Positions 7,199 through 14,049 of a DNA stretch of 36,209 nt are shown in pieces; the first letter of the stretch is position 1; every line of letters begins with the position of its first letter. The notes below the pieces were generated by a model. That model searched no databases. It was not told the DNA's origin and worked only from the letters and a program-made list of their open reading frames with translations. The position numbers were made by a program, and so were the translations under genes. Origin of the DNA: CAZMCH01 sp964564735 (lineage in GTDB: Bacteria > Poribacteria > DTPJ01); contig CAZMCH010000037.1 of assembly GCA_964564735.1 (NCBI GenBank), positions 1-36,209 of the forward strand, read 5' to 3'.

Positions 7199-8173
7199 TT
7201 GAATAAGTTCCTAATAATGTTGCTTATCTTCTTTTTGTCTTTATCATCTTGCGAAAAAAACCCAAAACAAAAATCCCTACACATTGCAATAATTGGTAAA
7301 GCTGACAACTCTTATTGGAACGAAGTGAAGGTCGGTTCTGAAATAGCTGGCAAAAATTTTGGTATTGATATAGATTTTTATGTGCCATCCAAAGATGATC
7401 CTGCTTGGCAAATAAGAAAATTAGAGCAAGTTATATCAGATTCCATTGATGGTGTTGCTGTTGCTGCATCAGACCCAAAATCTATTACATCATTAATGTC
7501 AGGAATCGTAAAATCAGATATTCCTTGCATTGCTATTGATAGCGATGTTCCAAAAGGAAGGCATGTATATATCGGCACAAGGCATTATTACGCAGGACAA
7601 CAATCTGCCGAAGCCATGCTGGAATTACTCGATCCAGAATCAGAAATCGGAATAATAACAGACCCATCTGTTCCTGACTTTTTGCAAAGTGTTCAGGGAT
7701 TTAAAGATATGTTTGCAGAAAATAATGGATTTAAAATATCAAAAATATTGGAAAAGGATTATAGAACTATTCAACCAGAGGATATAGAAACTTGGATTGG
7801 AAATTCAAGGGCAAATTTAGAGATCAATGGCATTTTCTGTGTTTCAGACTCTATCGGACTTGCTACTGCAAAGACGATTGAAAAAATGGGGAAATCTGGA
7901 CAAATAAAGATCGTTTGCATCGGTGAATCTATGGAAATCATGAAATTAGTCAAGCAAGATATTGTGCAGGTTGCAATATCCAGACGACCATATCGCTTGG
8001 GTTATTCTTCTGTCATTGTCTTGCAAAATATGATAAAAGCAGGCATTAGAGATACATTAATGATTTTGCCAAAGTCCGAGATGATTGAACTTGGCGTAGT
8101 CACGGTTACACCTTCAAATATAGATGATTATAGAAAACAATTGCTAAAATGGGGTATCAAGACGGAATTTTAA
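7199..8173 (+). CDS. sugar ABC-transport-type substrate-binding lipoprotein (RbsB-like periplasmic binding protein)
   Basis: The frame is open further upstream, but AGGAGG (7187-7192) lies 6 nt before a TTG at 7199, so TTG is the likely start, giving 324 residues. The N-terminus is a lipoprotein signal with lipobox L15-S-S-C18. The body is a type I periplasmic binding protein: HIAIIGKADNSYWNEVKVG opens lobe 1, then ISDSIDGVAVAASDP, YIGTRHYYAGQQSAEAML, and the late SRRPYRLGYSSVIVLQNM typical of ribose/galactose-type binders. No permease or ATPase gene is nearby, so it may serve a transporter encoded elsewhere or act as a sensor or scavenger. The next gene begins 1 nt after its stop, so the two are probably expressed together. 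The ligand is unknown. Confidence 0.85.
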   Translation: MNKFLIMLLIFFLSLSSCEKNPKQKSLHIAIIGKADNSYWNEVKVGSEIAGKNFGIDIDFYVPSKDDPAWQIRKLEQVISDSIDGVAVAASDPKSITSLMSGIVKSDIPCIAIDSDVPKGRHVYIGTRHYYAGQQSAEAMLELLDPESEIGIITDPSVPDFLQSVQGFKDMFAENNGFKISKILEKDYRTIQPEDIETWIGNSRANLEINGIFCVSDSIGLATAKTIEKMGKSGQIKIVCIGESMEIMKLVKQDIVQVAISRRPYRLGYSSVIVLQNMIKAGIRDTLMILPKSEMIELGVVTVTPSNIDDYRKQLLKWGIKTEF

Positions 8174-8174
8174 A

Positions 8175-8789
8175 ATGCAAAGTAAAAGCAATGTAATACT
8201 TATAGTTTCGGCGATTTTTTTATACATACTTTTCATACCGTTTATTGCTATCGCTGATGTTCTTATTAATGAGATTTTTTATGATCCAGCAAAAACAGGG
8301 ATGGGTTGTTTTGTTGAATTGATTGGAACGCCCAACTTAAAACTAGACGGTTATCGTCTATTAGGCGTAAATGGCAATGACGGCAAACAGTATAATATCA
8401 TTGACTTATCAGGCAAAAAAATACGTCCTAATGGTTTTTTTGTTATCGGTCAGAATTTGGCTGTCCCTAATCTCGATCTTATGGATGCAAAGGTTGATTA
8501 CCAAAATGGTCCCGATAATATTGAGTTATGGCTCAATGAAGAAAAAGTTGACGCTGTTGGATATGGCGACTTTACAGACGCAATTTTTACTGGTGAGAAA
8601 AAACCAACACTTGATCTCTCTGGATATAGTATTGGCAGAAGAAAAGATGGACATGATACAAATGATAATAGTGTTGATTTTGTTGGATTAGCAATTCCTT
8701 CGCCCGGTGAAACAAATTGGCAACAGGCGTTGGTTGATAAAATTGGAAAAAAAATCTCACAATGGACATCAATTAGGATAGGTAAATAA
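8175..8789 (+). CDS. exported lamin-tail-domain (LTD) protein with a degenerate C-terminal tag
   Basis: A 204-residue protein with a signal peptide (core VILIVSAIFLYILFIPF, cleavage probably after AIA near residue 34). The mature part is a single LTD: VLINEIFYDP, CFVELIGTPNLKLDGYRLLGVN, IRPNGFFVIGQ, NIELWLNEEKVDAVGYG, LSGYSIGRR and IPSPGETN are the usual beta-sandwich marks in order. Bacterial LTD proteins are generally extracellular, often linked to nucleases or cell-surface structures; this one has no second domain. It ends VDKIGKKISQWTSIRIGK, aligning without gaps to the Kelch protein end at V-D, G-K and W. There is no ribosome site of its own, so translation probably couples to the lipoprotein gene. 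Confidence 0.8.
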   Translation: MQSKSNVILIVSAIFLYILFIPFIAIADVLINEIFYDPAKTGMGCFVELIGTPNLKLDGYRLLGVNGNDGKQYNIIDLSGKKIRPNGFFVIGQNLAVPNLDLMDAKVDYQNGPDNIELWLNEEKVDAVGYGDFTDAIFTGEKKPTLDLSGYSIGRRKDGHDTNDNSVDFVGLAIPSPGETNWQQALVDKIGKKISQWTSIRIGK

Positions 8790-8800
8790 CAAACACCTAT
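8778..8800. terminator. short hairpin between the convergent LTD and DUF3343 genes
   Basis: ATAGGT (8778-8783) and ACCTAT (8795-8800) form a 6-bp stem with an 11-nt loop spanning both stop codons. The stem is weak but sits where a shared terminator would be expected. Confidence 0.3.
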
Positions 8801-9033
8801 ATCAGTGACCTTATTGCTGAATATTGAACATTATTTTCATCAAGGATAGATTTTATTCTATCAGCAATTGGCAAATCAAAGCGAATTGAAACTCCACAAT
8901 TTGCGCTTATATGTCTTGGAACAGGTATCATCTTTATCTTGATCTCTGCCTGAATTAACACTTTTTCTGCCTTGATAGCTGATTGTGTAGTTTCAAAAAG
9001 CACGATTCCGTAATCTGAATTTTTCTTGATCAT
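8797..9033 (-). CDS. DUF3343 protein, putative sulfur/selenium carrier
   Basis: A 78-residue protein with the DUF3343 pattern: YGIVLFETTQSAIKAEKVL at the N-terminus, MIPVPRHISANCGVSIRF in the middle (the CG pair at about 46-47 is the conserved, presumably reactive position) and a C-terminal AD..K..L segment. This family is annotated as a putative Se/S carrier and repeatedly neighbours yedF and a cysteine desulfurase, as here. Its ATG overlaps the yedF stop in an ATGA, indicating coupled translation. It may receive a persulfide or perselenide from YedF; this is inference from genomic association. Confidence 0.8.
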   Translation of the reverse strand: MIKKNSDYGIVLFETTQSAIKAEKVLIQAEIKIKMIPVPRHISANCGVSIRFDLPIADRIKSILDENNVQYSAIRSLI

Positions 9034-9629
9034 AGATTGACAACTTTATCAGCATTTAGCATAGCTTCTGCGATATTGTAGGCATTTGAAATTATCCCAA
9101 CAGCTACGTTATCAGTTATGCCAAAGTAATTTGTGCAAGTCCCACAAACAAGAATTTCTACTCCACGATTGGATAGCTCTTGAAGATCTTCAAGAACAGG
9201 TGAACCTTTTATAGCTAATTTGACGCCATTATTCATAAAGATTATCGTATTAGGAGAAGGTTTTACTTCAAGAAAAGTGTGCATAAAAGCGCGCATCAAT
9301 ATTCCACCGAGTTCATCACTTCCTTTACCAACAGTATCAGTAGCGATAACCAACACAATATTTTTTCCTGTTTCGCATGTAATATATTCTTCCTGTGTGT
9401 TTTCTTGAATAGGCTCTGAACCTTCACAATCTATATGGATGTATATACCATCGTTTTTTTCATCAATGGTAAACTTGCAATTCATCTTTGTTGCTAATCT
9501 GGAAACATTTTCTCTTGCAGGTTTATTATCGACAATTACGGTTAGCAACTTATCTGTTTGGAGAGCTTTTCTTGTTTCAATAACAGGTTTAGGACATGCC
9601 CAACCTCTTGCATCCAATATCTTATTCAT
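9030..9629 (-). CDS. yedF: YedF-type sulfurtransferase-like selenium metabolism protein
   Basis: A 199-residue two-domain protein. Residues 1-75 are a TusA-like sulfur carrier with the conserved C12-P in ARGWACPKPVIET. Residues about 88-199 form a DsrE/F-like domain (VIATDTVGKGSDELGGILMR, TIIFMNNGVKLA) with a C-G-T-C motif near residue 161. This TusA-DsrE fusion is the TIGR03527-type selenium metabolism protein, found mainly in organisms that use selenium. The gene has AAGGAG about 9 nt before its ATG and overlaps the DUF3343 gene. A strong hairpin separates it from the desulfurase, so its dose may differ from the upstream genes. No selD, selA or selenoprotein is in the window, so selenium use by this organism is unproven. 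Confidence 0.85.
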   Translation of the reverse strand: MNKILDARGWACPKPVIETRKALQTDKLLTVIVDNKPARENVSRLATKMNCKFTIDEKNDGIYIHIDCEGSEPIQENTQEEYITCETGKNIVLVIATDTVGKGSDELGGILMRAFMHTFLEVKPSPNTIIFMNNGVKLAIKGSPVLEDLQELSNRGVEILVCGTCTNYFGITDNVAVGIISNAYNIAEAMLNADKVVNL

Positions 9630-9653
9630 ATCTTAGAACTCCTTACAAAAATA

Positions 9654-9687
9654 AAAGAGCATGGTAATATTAAAATCCATGCTCTTT
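9654..9687 (-). terminator. intrinsic terminator between cysteine desulfurase and yedF
   Basis: AAAGAGCATGG and CCATGCTCTTT form a perfect 11-bp stem with a 12-nt loop. On the minus strand the stem is followed by TTTTATTTTTG, an intrinsic terminator tail. The desulfurase stop codon (9670) is inside the loop, and the yedF ribosome site follows within 15 nt. Confidence 0.75.
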
Positions 9688-10824
9688 GTTCTCAGCTATC
9701 TTCCTCACAGCATTTACACTTTCAATAACATCATCTTTTGTAGAAAATATTCCTAAACTGAAACGAATTGTCCCTTCAGGGAAAGTTTCAATAGTTTTAT
9801 GTGCAGAAGGGGCGCAATGAAGTCCTGCTCTACAAAGAATATCAAATTCATCTTCCAATATTAATGCGGATTCTGATGATAAAAGACCTTCAATGTTAAA
9901 TGATATAACACCGACTCTATGCTCTGCATTGTGATCACCATATACAGAGACATTGTGAATTGAAAGCAAGCCATCTATCATCATTTGTGTTAATTCACAT
10001 TCTTTTTTTCTGATTGAATCAATGCCTTTCCGAATTATGAATCTTACACCTGCACCAAGCCCTGCGATTCCGACAAGATTAAGCGTTCCACTTTCGTATC
10101 TATCAGGCATAAAATCAGGCTGAAATTCTTCATCTGATTGGCTCCCTGTTCCACCAAATTTTATGGGTTTTAAGTTTATACCCTTACGAATATATAATCC
10201 ACCTGTTCCTTGTGGTCCACAAAGGGACTTATGTCCCGTAAAAGCCAAAAGGTCAATATTCATATCCTCGACATCAATCGGATAATTGCCTGCAGTTTGT
10301 GCAGAATCAAGAAGGAATATTATCTCGTTTTCTCTTGCTATTTTGCCTATTTCTTTTGCTGGCTGGATACTTCCAGTTACATTTGACGCATGATTTAATG
10401 CAATTACTTTTGTATTTTTTTTAATCTGTTTTTTGACATCATCAGGATCAATAAAACCAGTTTTTGAGCATTTAATTACAGATAGTTCGACTCCATGACT
10501 TTCCAGCATCCTCAAAGGTCGCATGACGGAATTATGCTCAATACTGCTTGTAATCACATGATCGCCACTTTGTAATAGCCCTAACAAAGCAAGGTTTGTA
10601 CTTTCAGTAGCGTTCATAGTAAATACTATCTGCAATGGATCATTGATATTGAATAATTCAGCGAGGAATTCACGTGCATCATAAATGATCCTGCTTGCCT
10701 GAATAGCTAGTCTGTGTCCTGAACGTCCCGAATTTGCGCAGACGTTGTTTAAAAAATCATTCATTGCTTGAATGACTTCTGGAGGCTTTGGTCGTGATGT
10801 TGCGGCATTGTCTAGGTAGATCAT
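9670..10824 (-). CDS. cysteine desulfurase family protein (SufS/CsdB-like, associated with YedF)
   Basis: A 384-residue class V aminotransferase-fold enzyme. It shows the N-terminal YLDNAATSRPKP, H97 in SSIEHNSV, D173 in LLDSAQ (contacts the PLP ring nitrogen), PLP-lysine K199 in FTGHKSLCGPQG, YESGTLNL, and catalytic C337 in RAGLHCAPSAHK. It should release sulfur from cysteine (or selenium from selenocysteine) as a protein persulfide, which TusA-like YedF could accept. The short N-terminus and HCAPSAHK loop match the am_tr_V family that travels with selenium genes rather than housekeeping IscS. Its ATG overlaps the methyltransferase stop by one base (TAATG). A terminator overlaps its 3' end. 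Confidence 0.88.
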   Translation of the reverse strand: MIYLDNAATSRPKPPEVIQAMNDFLNNVCANSGRSGHRLAIQASRIIYDAREFLAELFNINDPLQIVFTMNATESTNLALLGLLQSGDHVITSSIEHNSVMRPLRMLESHGVELSVIKCSKTGFIDPDDVKKQIKKNTKVIALNHASNVTGSIQPAKEIGKIARENEIIFLLDSAQTAGNYPIDVEDMNIDLLAFTGHKSLCGPQGTGGLYIRKGINLKPIKFGGTGSQSDEEFQPDFMPDRYESGTLNLVGIAGLGAGVRFIIRKGIDSIRKKECELTQMMIDGLLSIHNVSVYGDHNAEHRVGVISFNIEGLLSSESALILEDEFDILCRAGLHCAPSAHKTIETFPEGTIRFSLGIFSTKDDVIESVNAVRKIAENKEHGF

Positions 10825-11627
10825 TATTTTTTCTTTGCCATTAGCGAAAACATAAGAGGGATACGATTATCTCCATTTGGCAATCTCCACCAGCCATTTT
10901 CATCCTCAATCATCAATGGCATGTATCTATGAAAGCAAAATGGAAACTCATGGATAAATTGTAGTTCAAGCCCTTCATTAATTAAGGAGTTTATAATCTC
11001 GCCCATGCTGTGCGACCATTCATAACTTGCGGTGTTTTTTATAAGAGCTTCTCCGTCAGTGTAAGTATATGGAGAATCATATTTTTCAGCACCTGAATTG
11101 AAATAGCTATGACGAATAAGCAATTGATCTATTGCATCTTCGTCGAACATAAGCCCTGTTGGATGTCCATCGATTATATAAAAAATGCCATCAGGCTTGA
11201 GAAAATGAGATATGGTTTTCGCCCATGAGTTAAGGTCATTTAACCAGCATAAAACACCATAGGAAGTGAAAACAATGTCAAACTTACCATCAAGGTTTTG
11301 TGGCAGATCATAGACACTGCTAAGGACGAATCTTACACTAATATTCAGTTCCGTTGCTAAAGCCTTAGCTTGCTCAATAGCCTTTTCAGCGAAATCAACG
11401 CCTGTAACGATTGCACCTCGCTTTGCCCATGAAAGCGTATCCATACCGAAATGACATTGCAGATGCAAGAGAGATTTCCTCGATACATCGCCCAATTCCT
11501 CAAGCTCTATTGATTTTAATGAGCATCTTCCCGCTTTGAATGAGGCGAGATCATAATCTTTAGAAGCGACATGAATTGATACTCTATCATTCCAATTAAG
11601 TTGATTTGCTTTTGTGTGTTCGTCCAT
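10824..11627 (-). CDS. class I SAM-dependent methyltransferase
   Basis: The frame runs seven codons further upstream, but AAAGGTGAT lies 3-8 nt before the ATG at 11627, which I take as the start, giving 267 residues. A Rossmann-fold methyltransferase is clear: LLHLQCHFGMDTLSWAKRG (motif I region), TGVDFAEKAIEQAKA (acidic end of strand 2), FDIVFTSYGVLCWL (motif IV) and FLKPDGIFYIIDGHP (motif VI). The long C-terminal part (WSHSMGEIINSLINEGLEL, ENGWWRLP) matches small-molecule methyltransferases. The substrate is unknown. It lies upstream of the desulfurase with a one-base overlap, so a link to sulfur or selenium chemistry is possible but unproven. Confidence 0.85.
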   Translation of the reverse strand: MDEHTKANQLNWNDRVSIHVASKDYDLASFKAGRCSLKSIELEELGDVSRKSLLHLQCHFGMDTLSWAKRGAIVTGVDFAEKAIEQAKALATELNISVRFVLSSVYDLPQNLDGKFDIVFTSYGVLCWLNDLNSWAKTISHFLKPDGIFYIIDGHPTGLMFDEDAIDQLLIRHSYFNSGAEKYDSPYTYTDGEALIKNTASYEWSHSMGEIINSLINEGLELQFIHEFPFCFHRYMPLMIEDENGWWRLPNGDNRIPLMFSLMAKKK

Positions 11628-11637
11628 AATATCACCT

Positions 11638-11937
11638 TTAATAAACAATAATATGAGTAATTCCGTTGATTTCTACTTTTCTCTCATTATTTTCAAGATT
11701 TTCAACTATGACATCAGCATAATGCATCATTCTATGATGATTAGGGCATAGAATAACAACATTATTAGGTGATTGTGAACCATCATCTTCGGAATATGGA
11801 GCGTAATATTCCTTTTCAATTATATTGTCCAAAACATCCTTTCTTTTAGCACTTCCACCTAAATCTACAATTGAGAGCAATACAAGAAATCTTTTTTGAG
11901 TTTCTGGTTTTAAATTCTCTTTTAAATCTATAATCAA
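11638..11937 (-). pseudogene. HNH-type nuclease remnant with an apparent internal deletion
   Basis: A 99-residue frame, probably from a TTG right after AAGGAG. Its N-terminus (LKPETQKRFLVLLSIVDLGG, then KRKDVLDNII) looks like the small winged-helix module that begins many HNH restriction-type proteins. Its C-terminus (SQSPNNVVILCPNHHRMMHYA, then VEINGITHII) is the second half of an HNH motif. The first half, the expected C-x2-C and the VHH or IHH core, is missing: residue 44 jumps almost directly to the last third. I read this as an in-frame internal deletion of a larger gene, almost certainly inactive as a nuclease. A short active variant is less likely. Confidence 0.6.
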
Positions 11938-11945
11938 ACTCCTTT

Positions 11946-12164
11946 TTATGCCTCAAATTCCGATCTTGGTAATTGAGATTGGCGAATAATGGATAGTAAC
12001 GTGCCTACCTTAATTTTCTGATGATCTGGAACAGGAATGGTTATAGTGCTTCTGGGAATATTGAGTTGCATTATGATATGGCTTCCTCGCCTTCTTACCT
12101 CTCGGAACCCATGTTTAGATAATATTTGGCACACTTCCTTTGCCGAAAGAACTCTTAATTTACC
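11946..12164 (-). CDS. hicA: HicA-type toxin (mRNA interferase)
   Basis: About 72 residues from a TTG at 12164 placed 6 nt after GGGAG; a TTG at 12173 is the alternative. The family pattern is clear: KEVCQILSKHGFREVRRRGSH, with the catalytic histidine in GSH, then strand IIMQLN and the basic PVPDHQKIKVGTLLSIIRQS end. HicA folds as a small double-stranded-RNA-binding-like domain and cleaves mRNA when free. It follows hicB with an overlap of about 5-14 nt, the hicB-first order seen in part of the family. It is complete, with the catalytic His present, so likely active. Confidence 0.85.
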   Translation of the reverse strand, partial: GKLRVLSAKEVCQILSKHGFREVRRRGSHIIMQLNIPRSTITIPVPDHQKIKVGTLLSIIRQSQLPRSEFEA

Positions 12165-12381
12165 CAACGGCAACTCCCACTCTCGTTATATAGACTTCAT
12201 CATGCAATCTCTCACGAATTTCTTCTTCGGATGCTGTCTCAAAAAAGAGTTCCAAAGCCTCCTGCAAATTGCTTCTTGCTTCGTCAATAGTTTTACCTTG
12301 ACTAGCAATATCAAGTTCTGGACATAATGCAACGAACCAATCATCTTCACGCTCAATTATTGCGGTAAAATCTCTTTGCAT
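12160..12381 (-). CDS. hicB: HicB-type antitoxin
   Basis: A 73-residue protein with the HicB partial RNase H-like fold: FTAIIEREDDWFVALCPEL, DIASQGKTIDEARSNLQEAL and the C-terminal EIRERLHDEVYITRVGV strand. There is no separate DNA-binding domain at the C-terminus, so transcriptional autoregulation, if any, would need another route. The ATG has AGAGGAGTGAT immediately upstream. It begins 17 nt after the RuBisCO-like gene on the same strand and overlaps hicA, so it may be read from the RuBisCO-like promoter as well as its own. Confidence 0.87.
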   Translation of the reverse strand: MQRDFTAIIEREDDWFVALCPELDIASQGKTIDEARSNLQEALELFFETASEEEIRERLHDEVYITRVGVAVG

Positions 12382-12398
12382 ATCACTCCTCTATTTTT

Positions 12399-13703
12399 TT
12401 ACAGAACAGCCAAAAGCTCTTTATAGCCTTTTTTGACCGCATAGTCTTTCAGAACTTTTGGATCGGTGATCTTTTCTTCTCTGAATGCTATAAGAGCCTG
12501 TTCCATAGCGATTGCGCCTGATTTTGGTCCCATTGGATGATCAAGCACATTTGAGCCTGCAAGCGGGGCAAAGTCGTATCCGAAAGCCTCAATATTCTTG
12601 CCAAGATTGGCAGCACCGAGTCCGCCTGCTGTTACTGATACAGTGTCTTTTATGCCCGACATAGGTTGTTGGAATATTTCATTTAGTCTGATTAGCATTG
12701 GTGGATCAAGCGAAGCTACGTGGACATTAAATTGCCCCATAACGCCGATTTGAAAATAATCGCCTCCGCATAGCCTTGTTAATTTTGCTGTGACAACTTC
12801 GTCAATGCGTCTTGGACCCGTTGATAAAGCCGATCTTCCGCCACTATGGACATAAATTGGCACGTTTATGTCAGGATCAGAGGCTAAAATCTCTACTGTT
12901 CCGAGATTATTGGCAAGGATCGCATTAAACATAACACCCGTTGCGCCATATTCAATAGCCCTCAATGCCATATCTCTTATTTTGTCAGGGCGTGCTGTCA
13001 GATGTGGTGCATATATAACCCTTTTGCCTGTCTCATCCTGAGCCTTTTTAAGCCCTTCTGAAATAAGCCTGACTTTCTTTTCAAATGGGCAATATTCAGG
13101 ATTCATCATCTTTTCATCATCTTTCATTAAAACTACTCCACCCAGTGCGGCTTGATAGGCTTTTTCTGCGGATTCTTCAGGCGTCAAACCACAACAGGGC
13201 TTGATAATTGTTCCCATTAATGGCTGATCATCGTTAAGCCCGATAAATTCTCTTGATCCTTTAATACCGAATTTAGGACCGGGAAATCTCCTTAATGCCT
13301 TTTCTGGTAATTCAAAATCAAGATAAGCAACCTGTTGATAATAAACAAATTCAAGTATTGGACCGCCAACCGAAAGCATAGCGATCTGATAGAAGAGATC
13401 AGATTCCAGATCAATATTATGCAAAGGTGAACGGACATATATAACACCCTCACCATCTCCATATTTCTCAATCTTACAAACATCAGCCCTTGCAGAATTA
13501 AATATTGCTGTTGGTGTCCCTGTGCCTATCCATTTACCAGTAGTTTCTTCTTCGGCAATCTTCTTTGCGGTCTCAACAAGGTCTGAATTTGTCTTTATGT
13601 AATAAACGAATAGTATTGATTCTTCTGGGTCATGCTGTGAATCAAATTCTATAGTTTCCAAGATTTCTCTGTCTCTAATTTCTATTGGGACGTATTTTTG
13701 CAT
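12399..13703 (-). CDS. RuBisCO-like protein (form IV type, altered active site)
   Basis: The ATG at 13703 has GGAG 6 nt upstream and is preferred over an ATG 12 nt further up; the product has 434 residues. Fold marks of the RuBisCO large subunit are clear: EETTGKW (52-58), GTIIKPCCGL (about 164-173), GGVVLMKDDE (188-197), the VHSGGRSA loop, CGGDYFQIG and VTAGGLGA. Compared with plant RuBisCO, K175 and the KDDE metal site with the carbamylated lysine (K194 here) are kept. K177 is replaced by C, R295 by S, H327 by Q and K334 by Q, and S379 by A (hand alignment). Carboxylation is therefore very unlikely; a metal-dependent enolase, isomerase or decarboxylase step on a sugar-phosphate-like compound is more plausible. 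The substrate is unknown. Confidence 0.85.
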   Translation of the reverse strand: MQKYVPIEIRDREILETIEFDSQHDPEESILFVYYIKTNSDLVETAKKIAEEETTGKWIGTGTPTAIFNSARADVCKIEKYGDGEGVIYVRSPLHNIDLESDLFYQIAMLSVGGPILEFVYYQQVAYLDFELPEKALRRFPGPKFGIKGSREFIGLNDDQPLMGTIIKPCCGLTPEESAEKAYQAALGGVVLMKDDEKMMNPEYCPFEKKVRLISEGLKKAQDETGKRVIYAPHLTARPDKIRDMALRAIEYGATGVMFNAILANNLGTVEILASDPDINVPIYVHSGGRSALSTGPRRIDEVVTAKLTRLCGGDYFQIGVMGQFNVHVASLDPPMLIRLNEIFQQPMSGIKDTVSVTAGGLGAANLGKNIEAFGYDFAPLAGSNVLDHPMGPKSGAIAMEQALIAFREEKITDPKVLKDYAVKKGYKELLAVL

Positions 13704-13920
13704 TTTAATCTCCATTCATAATTATTTTATAAAATTTGAGGGAATTTGATAGAAAAAGTCTTGTGATCATTAAAAAATATTGGGTAGGAAAACATTGTCT
13801 TTTTTATCTGAAAAGGAGAGGTAATACTACATTGAAAGACTTCCAAAAATTTTGTAAAAATTCTAAAATTTTCATAAAATTGTCTAAATTAAATAAAATC
13901 AATATTTTAAGCCAGATAAA

Positions 13921-13936
13921 CTAAACATATGTTTAG
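13921..13936. promoter_or_regulatory. 16-bp perfect palindrome, candidate operator
   Basis: CTAAACATATGTTTAG is a perfect inverted repeat. It is 32 bp upstream of the -35 box of the dcw promoter and about 220 bp upstream of the divergent RuBisCO-like gene. Its size and symmetry suit a dimeric transcription factor. No cognate regulator is recognisable in the window. Confidence 0.4.
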
Positions 13937-13968
13937 CTTATAAAGACTTATATAGCCCAATTTTTCGC

Positions 13969-13997
13969 TTGACATTTTTGCGAGATGGGTGTATTAT
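13969..13997 (+). promoter_or_regulatory. main dcw cluster promoter
   Basis: A perfect -35 box TTGACA (13969-13974), a 17-nt spacer and TATTAT (13992-13997). The predicted start is near 14004, inside the first box of the MraZ-type array and about 550 nt upstream of mraZ. Confidence 0.75.
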
Positions 13998-14049
13998 GCA
14001 CGTATTGGGATGAATTGGGATATTTGGGCATAACTCGGCATGGATCGGC
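13986..14049 (+). promoter_or_regulatory. array of TGGGN-type boxes, probable MraZ operator
   Basis: TGGGA (14006), TGGGA (14016), TGGGC (14025), TCGGC (14035) and TCGGC (14045) are direct repeats with start-to-start spacing of 10, 9, 10 and 10 bp. A further TGGGT at 13986 in the promoter spacer is in the same phase. E. coli MraZ is known to bind TGGGN direct repeats separated by 5 nt in its own promoter. This array covers the predicted start site of the mraZ promoter, which would suit autorepression. Confidence 0.7.

Noticed and set aside
13736..13924. A 62-codon open frame on the plus strand upstream of the dcw promoter.
   Set aside because: Lysine- and isoleucine-rich composition expected from A+T-rich non-coding DNA, with no ribosome site and no family resemblance.
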